From NCBI RefSeq assembly GCF_036287215.1, contig NZ_CP142860.1, positions 2,976,001-3,040,000 of the forward strand: a DNA stretch of 64,000 nt, written 5' to 3'. The translations under genes were made by a program, and so were the position numbers. The stretch is from Caproiciproducens sp. CPB-2. Lineage in GTDB: Bacteria > Bacillota > Clostridia > Oscillospirales > Acutalibacteraceae. A model generated the notes under the pieces. That model did no database searches. It had not been told where the DNA came from and saw nothing but the letters and a program-made list of their open reading frames with translations. Positions 8,324 to 15,998 of the stretch are shown here, piece after piece (the stretch's first letter is position 1; the number at the start of each line of letters is the position of its first letter).

Positions 8324-8611
8324 ATGAAACAATACCATGTTATTAGTGCCAAAAATTTCGGGTATGAAAGTGATCTGGGTGATGGAACATATGACTATTT
8401 TGTATTTCCAGCAGATGAATTTAGTCAAAGTGACATTATGGGCTTGTTTGTAAGTGTTACTAAATACACACAAAAAAATAACAACGAATATCCTTATACT
8501 GCACATGAATATCAGGGTTCACAATATTGCAGTGACCTATACGGAAAACAATATTATCAGATAATATATGACGGATTATTTGATGAAGACAATGTTCCGT
8601 ATATCCCATAA
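8324..8611 (+). CDS. Hypothetical protein, AT-rich
   Basis: GGAG nine bases before the ATG at 8324 makes this the likely start of a 95-residue protein, MKQYHVISAKNFGYESD onwards, rich in Tyr, Asp and Asn. No family is recognised and no signal or membrane segment is seen. The DNA is clearly more AT-rich than its neighbours and the gene is on the opposite strand, so it looks like a separate insertion into the element. It is followed after about 50 bases by the SHOCT-like gene. Small Tyr/Asp-rich proteins in such positions are sometimes anti-defence proteins or immunity proteins, but nothing here proves that. Confidence 0.5.
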   Translation: MKQYHVISAKNFGYESDLGDGTYDYFVFPADEFSQSDIMGLFVSVTKYTQKNNNEYPYTAHEYQGSQYCSDLYGKQYYQIIYDGLFDEDNVPYIP

Positions 8612-8660
8612 TGTATAGATTCCCGTTTTGCGAGCAGATCACCAAGGGAGGAAATACGCC

Positions 8661-8834
8661 TTGAATTCTGATCCAGAATCCATAAAACAAGCGCCGCTGA
8701 CCAACGGGGACTTATATCGCCGTCAGATGGCCATGCTAAAGAGCTTTCTCGAACACGGAGCCATCTCGCTGGAGCAGTACCGCACCAGTGCCGATGGCTT
8801 AACTCGAAAAATGCATTTACAGCCGAAGAAATGA
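8661..8834 (+). CDS. SHOCT-like short helical protein
   Basis: A TTG start at 8661 is chosen because GGGAGGA lies eight bases before it. The 57-residue product ends with LKSFLEHGAISLEQYRTS followed by LTRKM. This helix-turn-helix hairpin pattern (LxxFLxxGAIxxxQYxxSxxxLxxKM) is typical of SHOCT-like C-terminal domains and occurs as stand-alone small proteins in Firmicutes mobile elements. SHOCT domains are thought to bind nucleic acid or mediate oligomerisation. A hairpin terminator overlaps the stop codon. Its function is not known. Confidence 0.6.
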   Translation: MNSDPESIKQAPLTNGDLYRRQMAMLKSFLEHGAISLEQYRTSADGLTRKMHLQPKK

Positions 8835-8850
8835 TCCTTCGGCTGTTTCT
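8820..8850 (+). terminator. Terminator after the SHOCT-like gene
   Basis: Nine-bp arms CAGCCGAAG (8820-8828) and CTTCGGCTG (8837-8845) form a hairpin followed by T-rich sequence. The stem overlaps the stop codon of the plus-strand gene and separates it from the convergent gene ending at 8860. Confidence 0.75.
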
Positions 8851-8859
8851 TTGCCCGTA

Positions 8860-10041
8860 TTACTCCATATTCATCTGCTGCCCCATATTCTCGGCAGGGT
8901 CGCCCTGCATCAGCTCGTCCAAACGGAGCGTGCCCTGATAGGCCACATAGCCCCGATCATTGAATTGTCCCTGCTCGTTTTCCATGCACTCCTTGCCGTA
9001 TTTGGCGAAGTCGATGTAACCGGCGAGATTTTCATCGTACTCATAATGGCCGGAATCCATGATCATGTACTTGCCGTATTCCTCCGGCGTATGTACCTTG
9101 GGAACGTAGTCGAACTGCTCCAACTCCTTCGCCAGATTGGTGATTTGGCTGGCCTGTTCCGGCCTGGTGAACAGGACGACCGCGCCCAGCTTCTCTCGCT
9201 CGGCCTGATTCAGCGGCTGGATGGCACGGCACATCTCATTGAGATCGGTCAGCCTTTCGTTGTCAAAATTCAGCGCCGCGTCAACTTCTTCCGGAAGCTC
9301 GCTTTCCAAAAAACGCAGGCACATATCTTCATAAAAGTTGCCCCCTGCTCGAGCTAAGGCACGCGCCTGCTGTATCTGTGTGATCGGCAGGTAGAGATAA
9401 GTTGCCGGACTGTCTGCCGACGTATATCGTGAACTCATCTCCACCTCCATAATGCAATCTTCGTAGCAATATTCCGGGAAAATACGGCCGTCATAGAGCT
9501 GCGACATTTCAAATCCGTTGTCATAGACCAAGCCGTAAGGTGTGACCCGTCCGACCTCGCCGTCGAGCAATGCCAGCGCCACCGAGCGGAAGTCCTTGCC
9601 CTGCATTTCCTCTATGGTCGCCCCGCCGCCCAGCGTCAGGTAGTGCCTGCGTCCAAGAGATTCCAGATTGTTAAAGTCCGTGACCACGGTGACCTCCTGA
9701 CAACAGAAGGTCAGGTTGATGAACTCATCGATACCGTGGAGATCCAGCCGGGAGGCCATGCCCTGAAACTGCGTTTTCTCATATTTATCGAAACTGTCCA
9801 GCCGTTTGGCGAGATAGTCCAGCTCATCAATATTGGTTACTGTCCTTTCCGTGTTCTTGAGAACCGGCCAGTGGTCGGAAATCTCATCAACTCGACAGTC
9901 ACGCTTTAATGGATCGCCAATCTCCAACGCCTCCAGCATTTCGATGATCTCATCGTACTGCTCCGCCGGGATGGGGAAAGGTACGGTAAGAACGCCGTAT
10001 TCTGGGTGCTGGGCATTGCTTAAAACCGCTTGATACTGCAT
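8860..10041 (-). CDS. ArdA-like antirestriction family protein (paralogue 3)
   Basis: A 393-residue acidic protein with AAGGAGG before the ATG. Near residues 345-375 it contains AGYIDFAKYGKECMENEQGQ followed by FNDRGYV, the ArdA signature block shared with the genes at 3703 and 4696. A second domain resembles the N-terminal part of paralogue 2, including short blocks around ERLTDLNEMCRAIQ and LKRDCRVDEISDHWPVLKN. It is third in the leftward run that starts at 11125. The C-terminus, ENMGQQMNME, is a looser version of the methionine-rich tail. Blocking of restriction enzymes by DNA mimicry is the expected role but is inferred. Confidence 0.6.
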   Translation of the reverse strand: MQYQAVLSNAQHPEYGVLTVPFPIPAEQYDEIIEMLEALEIGDPLKRDCRVDEISDHWPVLKNTERTVTNIDELDYLAKRLDSFDKYEKTQFQGMASRLDLHGIDEFINLTFCCQEVTVVTDFNNLESLGRRHYLTLGGGATIEEMQGKDFRSVALALLDGEVGRVTPYGLVYDNGFEMSQLYDGRIFPEYCYEDCIMEVEMSSRYTSADSPATYLYLPITQIQQARALARAGGNFYEDMCLRFLESELPEEVDAALNFDNERLTDLNEMCRAIQPLNQAEREKLGAVVLFTRPEQASQITNLAKELEQFDYVPKVHTPEEYGKYMIMDSGHYEYDENLAGYIDFAKYGKECMENEQGQFNDRGYVAYQGTLRLDELMQGDPAENMGQQMNME

Positions 10042-10053
10042 ATGTGTGCCTCC

Positions 10054-10425
10054 TTACATCATCATTCCAAAGGTTATTCCGGGTTCATCATCGTGAACCT
10101 CTGTCTGCGGTACGGCATCCAGTGAGAGCATATCAAGAAGCTGCTTCCCGCCAATCTGACAAGCCGCCTTAAAAGCCCCGTTGATGTCATCGTATTGACG
10201 CTCCATTTTGGGCGAGAAAACTGCCTCGCCGATATGCGGAAATGCGCCCTCGTATGTGCCGACCGTCAACTTGCCGACCGGGGACAGTCTCATATAGACA
10301 CCGTCCTCGCCGCCCGTGTAGTACAAGGCACCGTTTCCATTGAGTCGGGTAATGCTGTCCTCGACCCAGCGGCGGGCGTTGTTGGTGGTGATAGCTTTCC
10401 AATACTCAAATTCATGCTGATCCAT
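10054..10425 (-). CDS. Hypothetical mobile-element protein with methionine tail
   Basis: A 123-residue soluble protein with no recognised domain. A central beta-rich part (ALYYTGGEDGVYMRLSPVGK) is followed by a helix and an acidic linker, and it ends DDEPGITFGMMM, a clear member of the shared C-terminal motif. GGTGAAAC precedes the ATG. It sits 12 bases upstream of paralogue 3 and 16 bases downstream of the gene at 10442, so all three are probably one transcript. The presence of the tail on a protein unrelated in the rest of its sequence is the main point of interest. Confidence 0.6.
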   Translation of the reverse strand: MDQHEFEYWKAITTNNARRWVEDSITRLNGNGALYYTGGEDGVYMRLSPVGKLTVGTYEGAFPHIGEAVFSPKMERQYDDINGAFKAACQIGGKQLLDMLSLDAVPQTEVHDDEPGITFGMMM

Positions 10426-10441
10426 GTTTCACCAATCCTTA

Positions 10442-11125
10442 TCACATCATCTGCTGCTGAGAGGCGCCCTGCTCCATGGCCGCCTTCATCCGTTCAGCAT
10501 AGTCAGGCACCATCTCCATGATCTGCGTTTGGATTTCATCGATCCGCTCCTCTTGATCACAGGTGAGCGGTATGTCCGATGTCATCGTATCGGCACAGCA
10601 GCGGTAGATCTCGATGAGCTGCTCCGGCGTGAACTGCTCTTGCTCCTGCACAAGCCCGGAGCGAAGCGCAAAATCGTGTTTTGCCGCAGCGTAGTCATTT
10701 CCGAAATAGTGTCCGAGGGTAAGACCGTCCTTGTCATATGTCCACTGCCAGGTTGTTAACTGGACGCCGTGACCGCTCTCCATGCCGCCGAGGACATATC
10801 CGTTGAAGTCCGCCAGCAGCTTATACGGCGCGTCAAGGCTTGACGCTTTCAACGGAGGCGCGTTTTCCATAAGTTTCATGTATTCGGCTGCGGTTGCGGC
10901 AACTGATGTCGCTTTTTCAAGAGCGTCGGACATTACATCTGTGGAAACATCCTCGTGCCGATACCGAGTTCCTCCATTCTTGGTGATCTCACAGAGGGGG
11001 TTGCCGTGGAAGGAGACTTGGAGCAACTCGCCATCACCGGCGTGCGTATCGAAACCCTCGTGTGCGAGAAGGATGCTCGCTTCCTGAAAGTATTTGCCTT
11101 GTATTGTGTTGTCGGTTGATTTCAT
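10442..11125 (-). CDS. Hypothetical mobile-element protein, first gene of leftward operon
   Basis: A 227-residue acidic soluble protein preceded by GGAGG. No known domain is recognised. The N-terminal half has a beta-rich part (LLQVSFHGNPLCEITKNG, then TRYRHEDVS), the middle contains YKLLADFNGYVLGG and WQWTYDKDGLTLGHYFGNDY, and the C-terminal third is helical. It ends GASQQQMM, a weak version of the methionine-rich tail. It is the gene closest to the tRNA, and a strong hairpin with a T-run lies about 35 bases upstream on the same strand, so its transcription could be controlled by conditional termination. Confidence 0.6.
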   Translation of the reverse strand: MKSTDNTIQGKYFQEASILLAHEGFDTHAGDGELLQVSFHGNPLCEITKNGGTRYRHEDVSTDVMSDALEKATSVAATAAEYMKLMENAPPLKASSLDAPYKLLADFNGYVLGGMESGHGVQLTTWQWTYDKDGLTLGHYFGNDYAAAKHDFALRSGLVQEQEQFTPEQLIEIYRCCADTMTSDIPLTCDQEERIDEIQTQIMEMVPDYAERMKAAMEQGASQQQMM

Positions 11126-11154
11126 AATGTACCTCCAGTCGTTTTCTCACAGAA

Positions 11155-11192
11155 CGTAAAAAAGGCCGGTATCCATTTCTGAATACCGGCCT
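11155..11192 (-). terminator. Intrinsic terminator or attenuator upstream of the leftward operon
   Basis: Ten-bp arms AGGCCGGTAT (11163-11172) and ATACCGGCCT (11183-11192) are followed on the minus strand by six T residues. The hairpin ends about 35 bases before the first gene of the leftward operon, so it either ends transcription coming from the tRNA side or acts as a conditional terminator in the operon's leader. Confidence 0.75.
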
Positions 11193-11218
11193 CAATGAAA
11201 ATATAGTCACTATGTTTT

Positions 11219-11250
11219 GGTCTGTATCATTTTGTGATACAGACCTTTTT
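11219..11250 (+). terminator. Plus-strand intrinsic terminator-like hairpin
   Basis: Eleven-bp arms GGTCTGTATCA (11219-11229) and TGATACAGACC (11235-11245) are followed by five T residues. No plus-strand gene ends here within view, so it may be left over from element DNA or insulate the border. Confidence 0.6.
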
Positions 11251-11410
11251 AGACACAAAAAGTTAACAAATTATTTTTGCGAATATGGGGCTGCGTTACG
11301 GATTTCAGCCTCTGCAAAGGGGCAAAAGAGCACAGAATTTAGTTCAAGTCCCTACCAACAGGGGAGAATAGCCAGAGTTATCTTTTTTTTGCACTTGAAA
11401 AAGCGGACAC

Positions 11411-11444
11411 GAAAAAGCCCAGAAACCGTTGCGGTTTCTGGGCT
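11411..11444 (-). terminator. Terminator downstream of tRNA-fMet
   Basis: Thirteen-bp perfect arms (11416-11428 and 11432-11444, core AGCCCAGAAACCG) with a three-base loop are followed on the minus strand by five T residues. It lies about 35 bases after the 3' end of the tRNA gene and is its transcription terminator. Confidence 0.9.
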
Positions 11445-11477
11445 TTCCGGCAAGTTATCTTTTTTACTTGCACAATA

Positions 11478-11554
<77 letters not shown>

Positions 11555-12095
11555 ATATCTATTTGTGCATCTTCTCTAAACTCAGCGGTGATGCCTTGTT
11601 TAGAGCGCTTAACTATAATACCATTCCAAATAGCGAATGTCAAGACCTTTTTATAAAAGGTTGCTATTCATATGATAAGTGTAACTCAATCGGCACATGG
11701 TCACATAGAAGGAGCTATTCTTTGTTTTCTCCCATGTGCCTGAATTACATTAAGCTTTTTATAGGCCAACAAAACATTCCTATCAAGTATATGTCATTTT
11801 CATTTAAATATGAACGGATAAAAGGAAAAGTTCTTCCGGTCCCTCCGAGCCGATGACAAACATTCCCAGAAAAAAGGATTCGGCTGTGATGGGTTCTATC
11901 AGTCGGTCCACGCGGCCGTCATGACCGCGTGGACCGATTGTAATCGGTGCCCTGACTGGTATTTTCGGGCTGCGCAGCGCTTTTTTAGTTAGCGATGATA
12001 GTCGCCCGAATCTCTTGTGGGACTAATTGCACAAATGGGATCATTTTGTCGGGAACGGTTTCTATAATCTGGCTTCCGTTTCCGCTGTTAATTCT
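11555..12095. other. Non-coding stretch with an isolated strong hairpin
   Basis: No convincing gene is seen in these 540 bases; the longest frame lacks a ribosome binding site and family-like sequence. A perfect 13-bp hairpin (TCGGTCCACGCGG at 11903-11915 with 11925-11937) stands alone without a T-run. A short GCTGCGCAGC palindrome followed by six T residues lies at 11969-11986 on the plus strand. The chemoreceptor gene ends at 12096 and has no obvious terminator of its own. Confidence 0.5.
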
Positions 12096-13799
12096 TCATT
12101 TAAGTGGTTTAAGCTTAAATCGGTCGACAAGTTCTTTCAGGTTTTGGGACTGCAGAAAAAGTTCCCGGCTGGCCGCGGCACTCTCCGCAGCTGTTGAAGA
12201 ATTTGTCTGAACCACACCCGTGATTTGATCCAATCCCATCCGAACCTGATTGATGGCCTCCGACTGGTGGTCCGACGCTTTGGAAATTCGACCGACCGCA
12301 TTCAAAACGCTCTGCGTGCTGGTGACAACCTTCCGAAGGGCACCGGCAGTTTCATCAGCGATTTTCGCACCGTTTCTCACCTGTTCCAGAGAATTTTCGA
12401 TGAGCTTGCTTGTATCTTTCGCCGCCTGAGCGCTCTTTCCGGCCAGATTTCTCACTTCATCCGCCACAACGGCGAAGCCTTTTCCGGCCGATCCCGCCCG
12501 CGCCGCTTCGACGGCTGCGTTGAGCGCCAGAATGTTGGTCTGAAACGCAATCTCATCGATCGTTTTATTGATCTTCCCAATCTCCAGCGAGGAACCGTTG
12601 ATCTGGGACATCGCGGCGACCATTTCACCCATGCTTCTGTCGCTCAGCTCCAAATCCGACTGAACGCTCCTGACTTTACTGCCGGCCTCCGCCGCATAGG
12701 ACGCATTATCTTTCGCATGTTCCGAGATATCCGAAACGGCGGCTGAAAGTTCTTCAATGGAGCCCGCCTGCTGAGCGGCCCCCTGCGAAAGGATCTGCGA
12801 ACCGCGCGAGACGCGGCCGGCTCCGGTTGAAACCTGCTCCGAAGCCCGGTTGATCCGGCTCAGAGCGTCGTTCAGCGAAAACACGATGCCCTCATAGGCA
12901 TTTTTCAGTTCTGCGTAATCTCCGATATATTCCAGACTGGAATCCGCACATAAATTCCCGTCTTTCACTTCATCAAGAAGGTTGGTTATATCCGCTATGT
13001 ATGCGCGAATCGACTCCGCAGACTGATTGATGGAATCGCCGAGCTGTTTGATTTCCTTGATTGAGCTTCCGTTTACCCGGACATCCAGGCTTCCCTTCGC
13101 CATCTTCAAAGAAGCACCTGACATTTCATTGACCGGTCTGCTGATCTTTCGGGAAGTGCTGCGGGCGATCAGAAGGGAAAAGACAAGAGAACCCAGGATG
13201 ATCAGGATCATCAGCAGACTCGTTCTGAACCCTTCTTCCTCAAGCTCCTGCGAAATCTGTTTTCCCGCCGTGCTTTTTTCCGTTAAAAGGGCGGCCGTTG
13301 ACGCCTGGATCTTCTCCGCGACGGGACCCAACTGATCCGTAAGCAGTTTCTCCGCGCCTGTTTTATCCTTTTTATCGGCAAGGGAAACAATCTGGTCTTT
13401 AATCTGATTGAAACTGTCCAGATTTCCCTTGATATCATTATAATAATAAAGCTCTTCGCTGGTGACCATGCTGCCTTTTATGGCCGCAAAATACATATTG
13501 GTTTTGGCAATAGACGTTGCCATCTGATTCAGGGACATCTTTCTCCTGTTTTCATCGCCTGCGTTGATGACATCCCTGATAACGGTCTGACTGTTGTTGA
13601 ACTCAGTATTGAAAATCCCCACATCACCCTGGGAAAAGCCGTACATCGTCAGCGCTTCTCCATAGCTTTTGTCCATTCTGTTCATTTCAATGAGACCGGA
13701 TATCCCGGATATCGCGGAGATCAGTACCGCTGCGGTGAAGGTCAGGATTAATCTCTTTCCTATTTTCATATTTTTTAACATTGATCTCTGCATCTCCAA
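12096..13799 (-). CDS. Methyl-accepting chemotaxis protein
   Basis: A 567-residue transmembrane chemoreceptor. A first membrane segment lies at about residues 16-38. A mostly helical extracellular sensor of the four-helix-bundle MCP type follows, then a second membrane segment near residue 190-212 (LLMILIILGSLVFSLLIA). A HAMP region precedes a long coiled coil with the signalling tip EIAFQTNILALNAAVEAARA, which binds CheA and CheW. The receptor is read in the same direction as, and downstream of, the sugar importer genes, separated by a terminator. It may sense the sugar directly or through the neighbouring binding protein; that is inference from position. Confidence 0.95.
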   Translation of the reverse strand: MEMQRSMLKNMKIGKRLILTFTAAVLISAISGISGLIEMNRMDKSYGEALTMYGFSQGDVGIFNTEFNNSQTVIRDVINAGDENRRKMSLNQMATSIAKTNMYFAAIKGSMVTSEELYYYNDIKGNLDSFNQIKDQIVSLADKKDKTGAEKLLTDQLGPVAEKIQASTAALLTEKSTAGKQISQELEEEGFRTSLLMILIILGSLVFSLLIARSTSRKISRPVNEMSGASLKMAKGSLDVRVNGSSIKEIKQLGDSINQSAESIRAYIADITNLLDEVKDGNLCADSSLEYIGDYAELKNAYEGIVFSLNDALSRINRASEQVSTGAGRVSRGSQILSQGAAQQAGSIEELSAAVSDISEHAKDNASYAAEAGSKVRSVQSDLELSDRSMGEMVAAMSQINGSSLEIGKINKTIDEIAFQTNILALNAAVEAARAGSAGKGFAVVADEVRNLAGKSAQAAKDTSKLIENSLEQVRNGAKIADETAGALRKVVTSTQSVLNAVGRISKASDHQSEAINQVRMGLDQITGVVQTNSSTAAESAAASRELFLQSQNLKELVDRFKLKPLK

Positions 13800-13844
13800 A
13801 CGTTAAACGCCATTATTTGAACTTTATATCTTGAAAAAGAAAAA

Positions 13845-13881
13845 ATATTGAAAACTGGCACCGTTTTTCGGTGCCAGTTTT
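13845..13881 (-). terminator. Terminator of the sugar importer operon
   Basis: Thirteen-bp arms AAAACTGGCACCG (13851-13863) and its complement (13869-13881) with a five-base loop, followed on the minus strand by T-rich sequence. It ends the transporter operon just before the chemoreceptor gene. Confidence 0.85.
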
Positions 13882-13914
13882 GCAGGTGAATTCTTGGGAT
13901 GCTATGCAAGGAAA

Positions 13915-14943
13915 TTATTGGAACACATAGCCTTTCGCGTTGTCGGGCGTAACGAGCTCGGTGCCGATGGAAATGGTCGGAGGAGCATCGTTCGCCTTAC
14001 CCTCAGCGGCTTTTACCGCCCAGTCAACAGCGGTGGTGCCCAGACTCTTGAACTTCTGTGCGACAGTGGCGGTAATTTTGCCCTCAACTATTTTCTGTAC
14101 GCATTCGGTAGAGCCGTCGTATCCAATGATCTTAACGTCTTTTCTATTGGCGCCTTCCAGAGCCTGCAGAGCACCCAGGGCCATCGTATCGTTTTCTGCG
14201 TAGACGAGGTCGATTTTTGGCTGCGCCTGAATTACGTTCTGCATAACGGAGAACCCGGTCTGGGTGTCAAACTGACCGTTCACCTGCGCAACGACTGCAT
14301 TTTCAAGCGGGCTGCCCTTGATGCCCTGCATAAAGCCTTCATACCTCTGCTTGTCTGCATCAACACCCGAGGTGCCCCTGAGGATAACGATCTTAGGATC
14401 TTTGACATCCTTGAGCAGTTCCACCGCATATTTACCCGCGTCAACAGCGCCGGTAACATTGTCGGTAACATCCTGGGTCACAAATTTGCACTGATCCTTC
14501 GTGTCGATGACACGGTTGAAGCCGACGATCGGGATATTGGCGTCGTTCGCCACCTTGACGGTGTTTATGGCAGAATTGGCGTCATTCGGCAGCAGGCAGA
14601 TCGCCGCAACCTTTTTGGAAACTAAGTTCTGCACATTCTGGAGTTCGGTGTCAGAGTTGTCCTGGCTGTTAAGAACAGTGGTGGTGTAGCCGAGTTCTTT
14701 TGCTTTAGCTTCCATAGCCTCTTTCATCGTGACGAAAACCGGATTGTTCAGGTCGGTAAACACGATACCGATTTCTTTGGATCCCGATGCCGCGGGAGCC
14801 GTACTTACCGGCGCAGCGCCGGAATTTTCCGCCGGGGTGCTTGCAGAGGGGGATGTGCCGCATCCTGCCGCGACCATCATGAACGCCATTGCGCAGGACA
14901 ATACGGCGGCCCATCTTTTCTTCATTGTCGATCTTCTCATCAT
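13915..14943 (-). CDS. Sugar ABC transporter substrate-binding lipoprotein (RbsB-like)
   Basis: A periplasmic-binding-protein family 4 (RbsB/GGBP) lipoprotein of about 342 residues. A basic N-terminus and hydrophobic segment lead to the lipobox VAAGC, so it is anchored outside the membrane. The mature part starts GSKEIGIVFTDLNNPVFVTM, typical of ribose/allose/galactose binders, and keeps hinge motifs such as VYAENDTMALGALQAL. An ATG at 14941-14943, ten bases after GGAG, is preferred over the upstream TTG. It is the last gene of the importer operon. Ligand identity cannot be read, but the divergent operon suggests an unusual sugar. Confidence 0.93.
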   Translation of the reverse strand: MMRRSTMKKRWAAVLSCAMAFMMVAAGCGTSPSASTPAENSGAAPVSTAPAASGSKEIGIVFTDLNNPVFVTMKEAMEAKAKELGYTTTVLNSQDNSDTELQNVQNLVSKKVAAICLLPNDANSAINTVKVANDANIPIVGFNRVIDTKDQCKFVTQDVTDNVTGAVDAGKYAVELLKDVKDPKIVILRGTSGVDADKQRYEGFMQGIKGSPLENAVVAQVNGQFDTQTGFSVMQNVIQAQPKIDLVYAENDTMALGALQALEGANRKDVKIIGYDGSTECVQKIVEGKITATVAQKFKSLGTTAVDWAVKAAEGKANDAPPTISIGTELVTPDNAKGYVFQ

Positions 14944-14996
14944 TTTCAATTAACTCCTTCTTATCTTTAATTTTGAATAATGCGCTGAATCAGTGA

Positions 14997-15998
14997 TTAT
15001 TTTGCCATTTTGCGCTTGCTGAGCACATCGGCTACAACTGCGAGAAGGATGATAACGCCTTTTACAACCTGTGTCCAGTAAACATCTATATTGAGCAGCA
15101 CAAGTCCGTTGTTGAGCACGCCGATGATAAACGCGCCGATGAGCGCACCCATAATTTTTCCTTTTCCACCGGTAAGGCTGACTCCGCCGATTACCGCTGC
15201 CGCTATGGCGTCCATTTCCGACCCGTTGCCGGCGGTCGGCGTTGCGGAATTGACACGGGAGGCAAGAATCATGCCGGCAATGCTGGCTGTAGCCGCGCAG
15301 ATCATATAGATTCCCATAATAATTTTAGTGGTGTTGATACCGCTCAGCCGGGCGGCCTCCTTGTTGCCGCCGACCGCATAGACATACCGGCCGAAGCAGG
15401 TGTGCTCCAGAACATAATAGGCGATTGCGTAAAACGAAATCATAATGATGACGTTGATCGGGATCGGCCCAAGATATTTCACGCCGATAAAGCTGAAGGT
15501 TTCCCCCAACTGCGAAACGGGGTTGCCCTGCGAGACCACCATCGTCATCCCTCGGAAAATAGTCATCATAGCCAGTGTAACAATGAAAGGCTGCAATTCA
15601 ATTTTGCTGATAAAGAAGCCGGAAACCGCCCCGACCAGGACGCCGATGCCGATGCCTGCGGCAAGCGCGACCACAATATTGCTGCCGAACGGATTGCCGC
15701 TGACGAGCAGCATCGCCGTAATCAGCGAGGTAAATGCCGCCACCGAACCTACGGAAATATCGATTCCGCCCGTAAGCAGAATAAAAGTCATTCCAATCAC
15801 AACGATTCCGTTCACGGAAATCTGCGAAAGGACATTGATTACATTGCTGACCGTCAGAAAAGTTGCCGGGCGCGCGATTCCCAACGCCACACACAGCAGC
15901 AGGAAGATAATCAGTGTTCTTGACAGATCGTTGTTCATAAATTTCTTGAATACATTTTCGCGCTTTTCAACAGTTGAAGTGTTTTCCATTATACTCAT
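14997..15998 (-). CDS. Sugar ABC transporter permease (RbsC-like)
   Basis: A 333-residue hydrophobic protein with eight to ten predicted membrane helices. It carries the BPD_transp_2 family signatures VVIGMTFILLTGGIDISVGS near residue 70 and FGRYVYAVGGNKEAARLSGI near residue 205, and ends with VIGGVSLTGGKGKIMGALIG and a final helix. This is the membrane channel of a CUT2-type carbohydrate importer. Its start overlaps the stop of the ATPase gene by four bases, indicating coupled translation, and the binding-protein gene follows after 53 bases. Length is normal for the family. Confidence 0.95.
   Translation of the reverse strand: MSIMENTSTVEKRENVFKKFMNNDLSRTLIIFLLLCVALGIARPATFLTVSNVINVLSQISVNGIVVIGMTFILLTGGIDISVGSVAAFTSLITAMLLVSGNPFGSNIVVALAAGIGIGVLVGAVSGFFISKIELQPFIVTLAMMTIFRGMTMVVSQGNPVSQLGETFSFIGVKYLGPIPINVIIMISFYAIAYYVLEHTCFGRYVYAVGGNKEAARLSGINTTKIIMGIYMICAATASIAGMILASRVNSATPTAGNGSEMDAIAAAVIGGVSLTGGKGKIMGALIGAFIIGVLNNGLVLLNIDVYWTQVVKGVIILLAVVADVLSKRKMAK

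Larger units (their letters stand above)
11126..11477. other. Gap between accessory element and tRNA
   Basis: About 350 bases without a convincing gene. It holds three strong hairpins (11163-11192, 11219-11245, 11416-11444), listed separately, and an otherwise AT-rich stretch. A short piece at about 11340-11358 looks like a tRNA T-arm (AGTTCAAGTCC, then CTACCA) but no rest of a tRNA is found. This is where the boundary of the integrated element is expected. No integrase and no certain attachment repeat is visible. Confidence 0.5.

Noticed and set aside
1..11125. Conjugation machinery (relaxase, coupling protein, VirB4) or integrase in the island
   Set aside because: None of the visible genes matches these families. 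The element type is inferred only from accessory domains, and the machinery would have to lie left of the window.
11340..11358. A tRNA T-arm and acceptor-like piece (AGTTCAAGTCC followed by CTACCA)
   Set aside because: No matching acceptor, D-arm or anticodon arm is found on either side, so it cannot be called a tRNA. It may be a chance match or an attachment-site relic.
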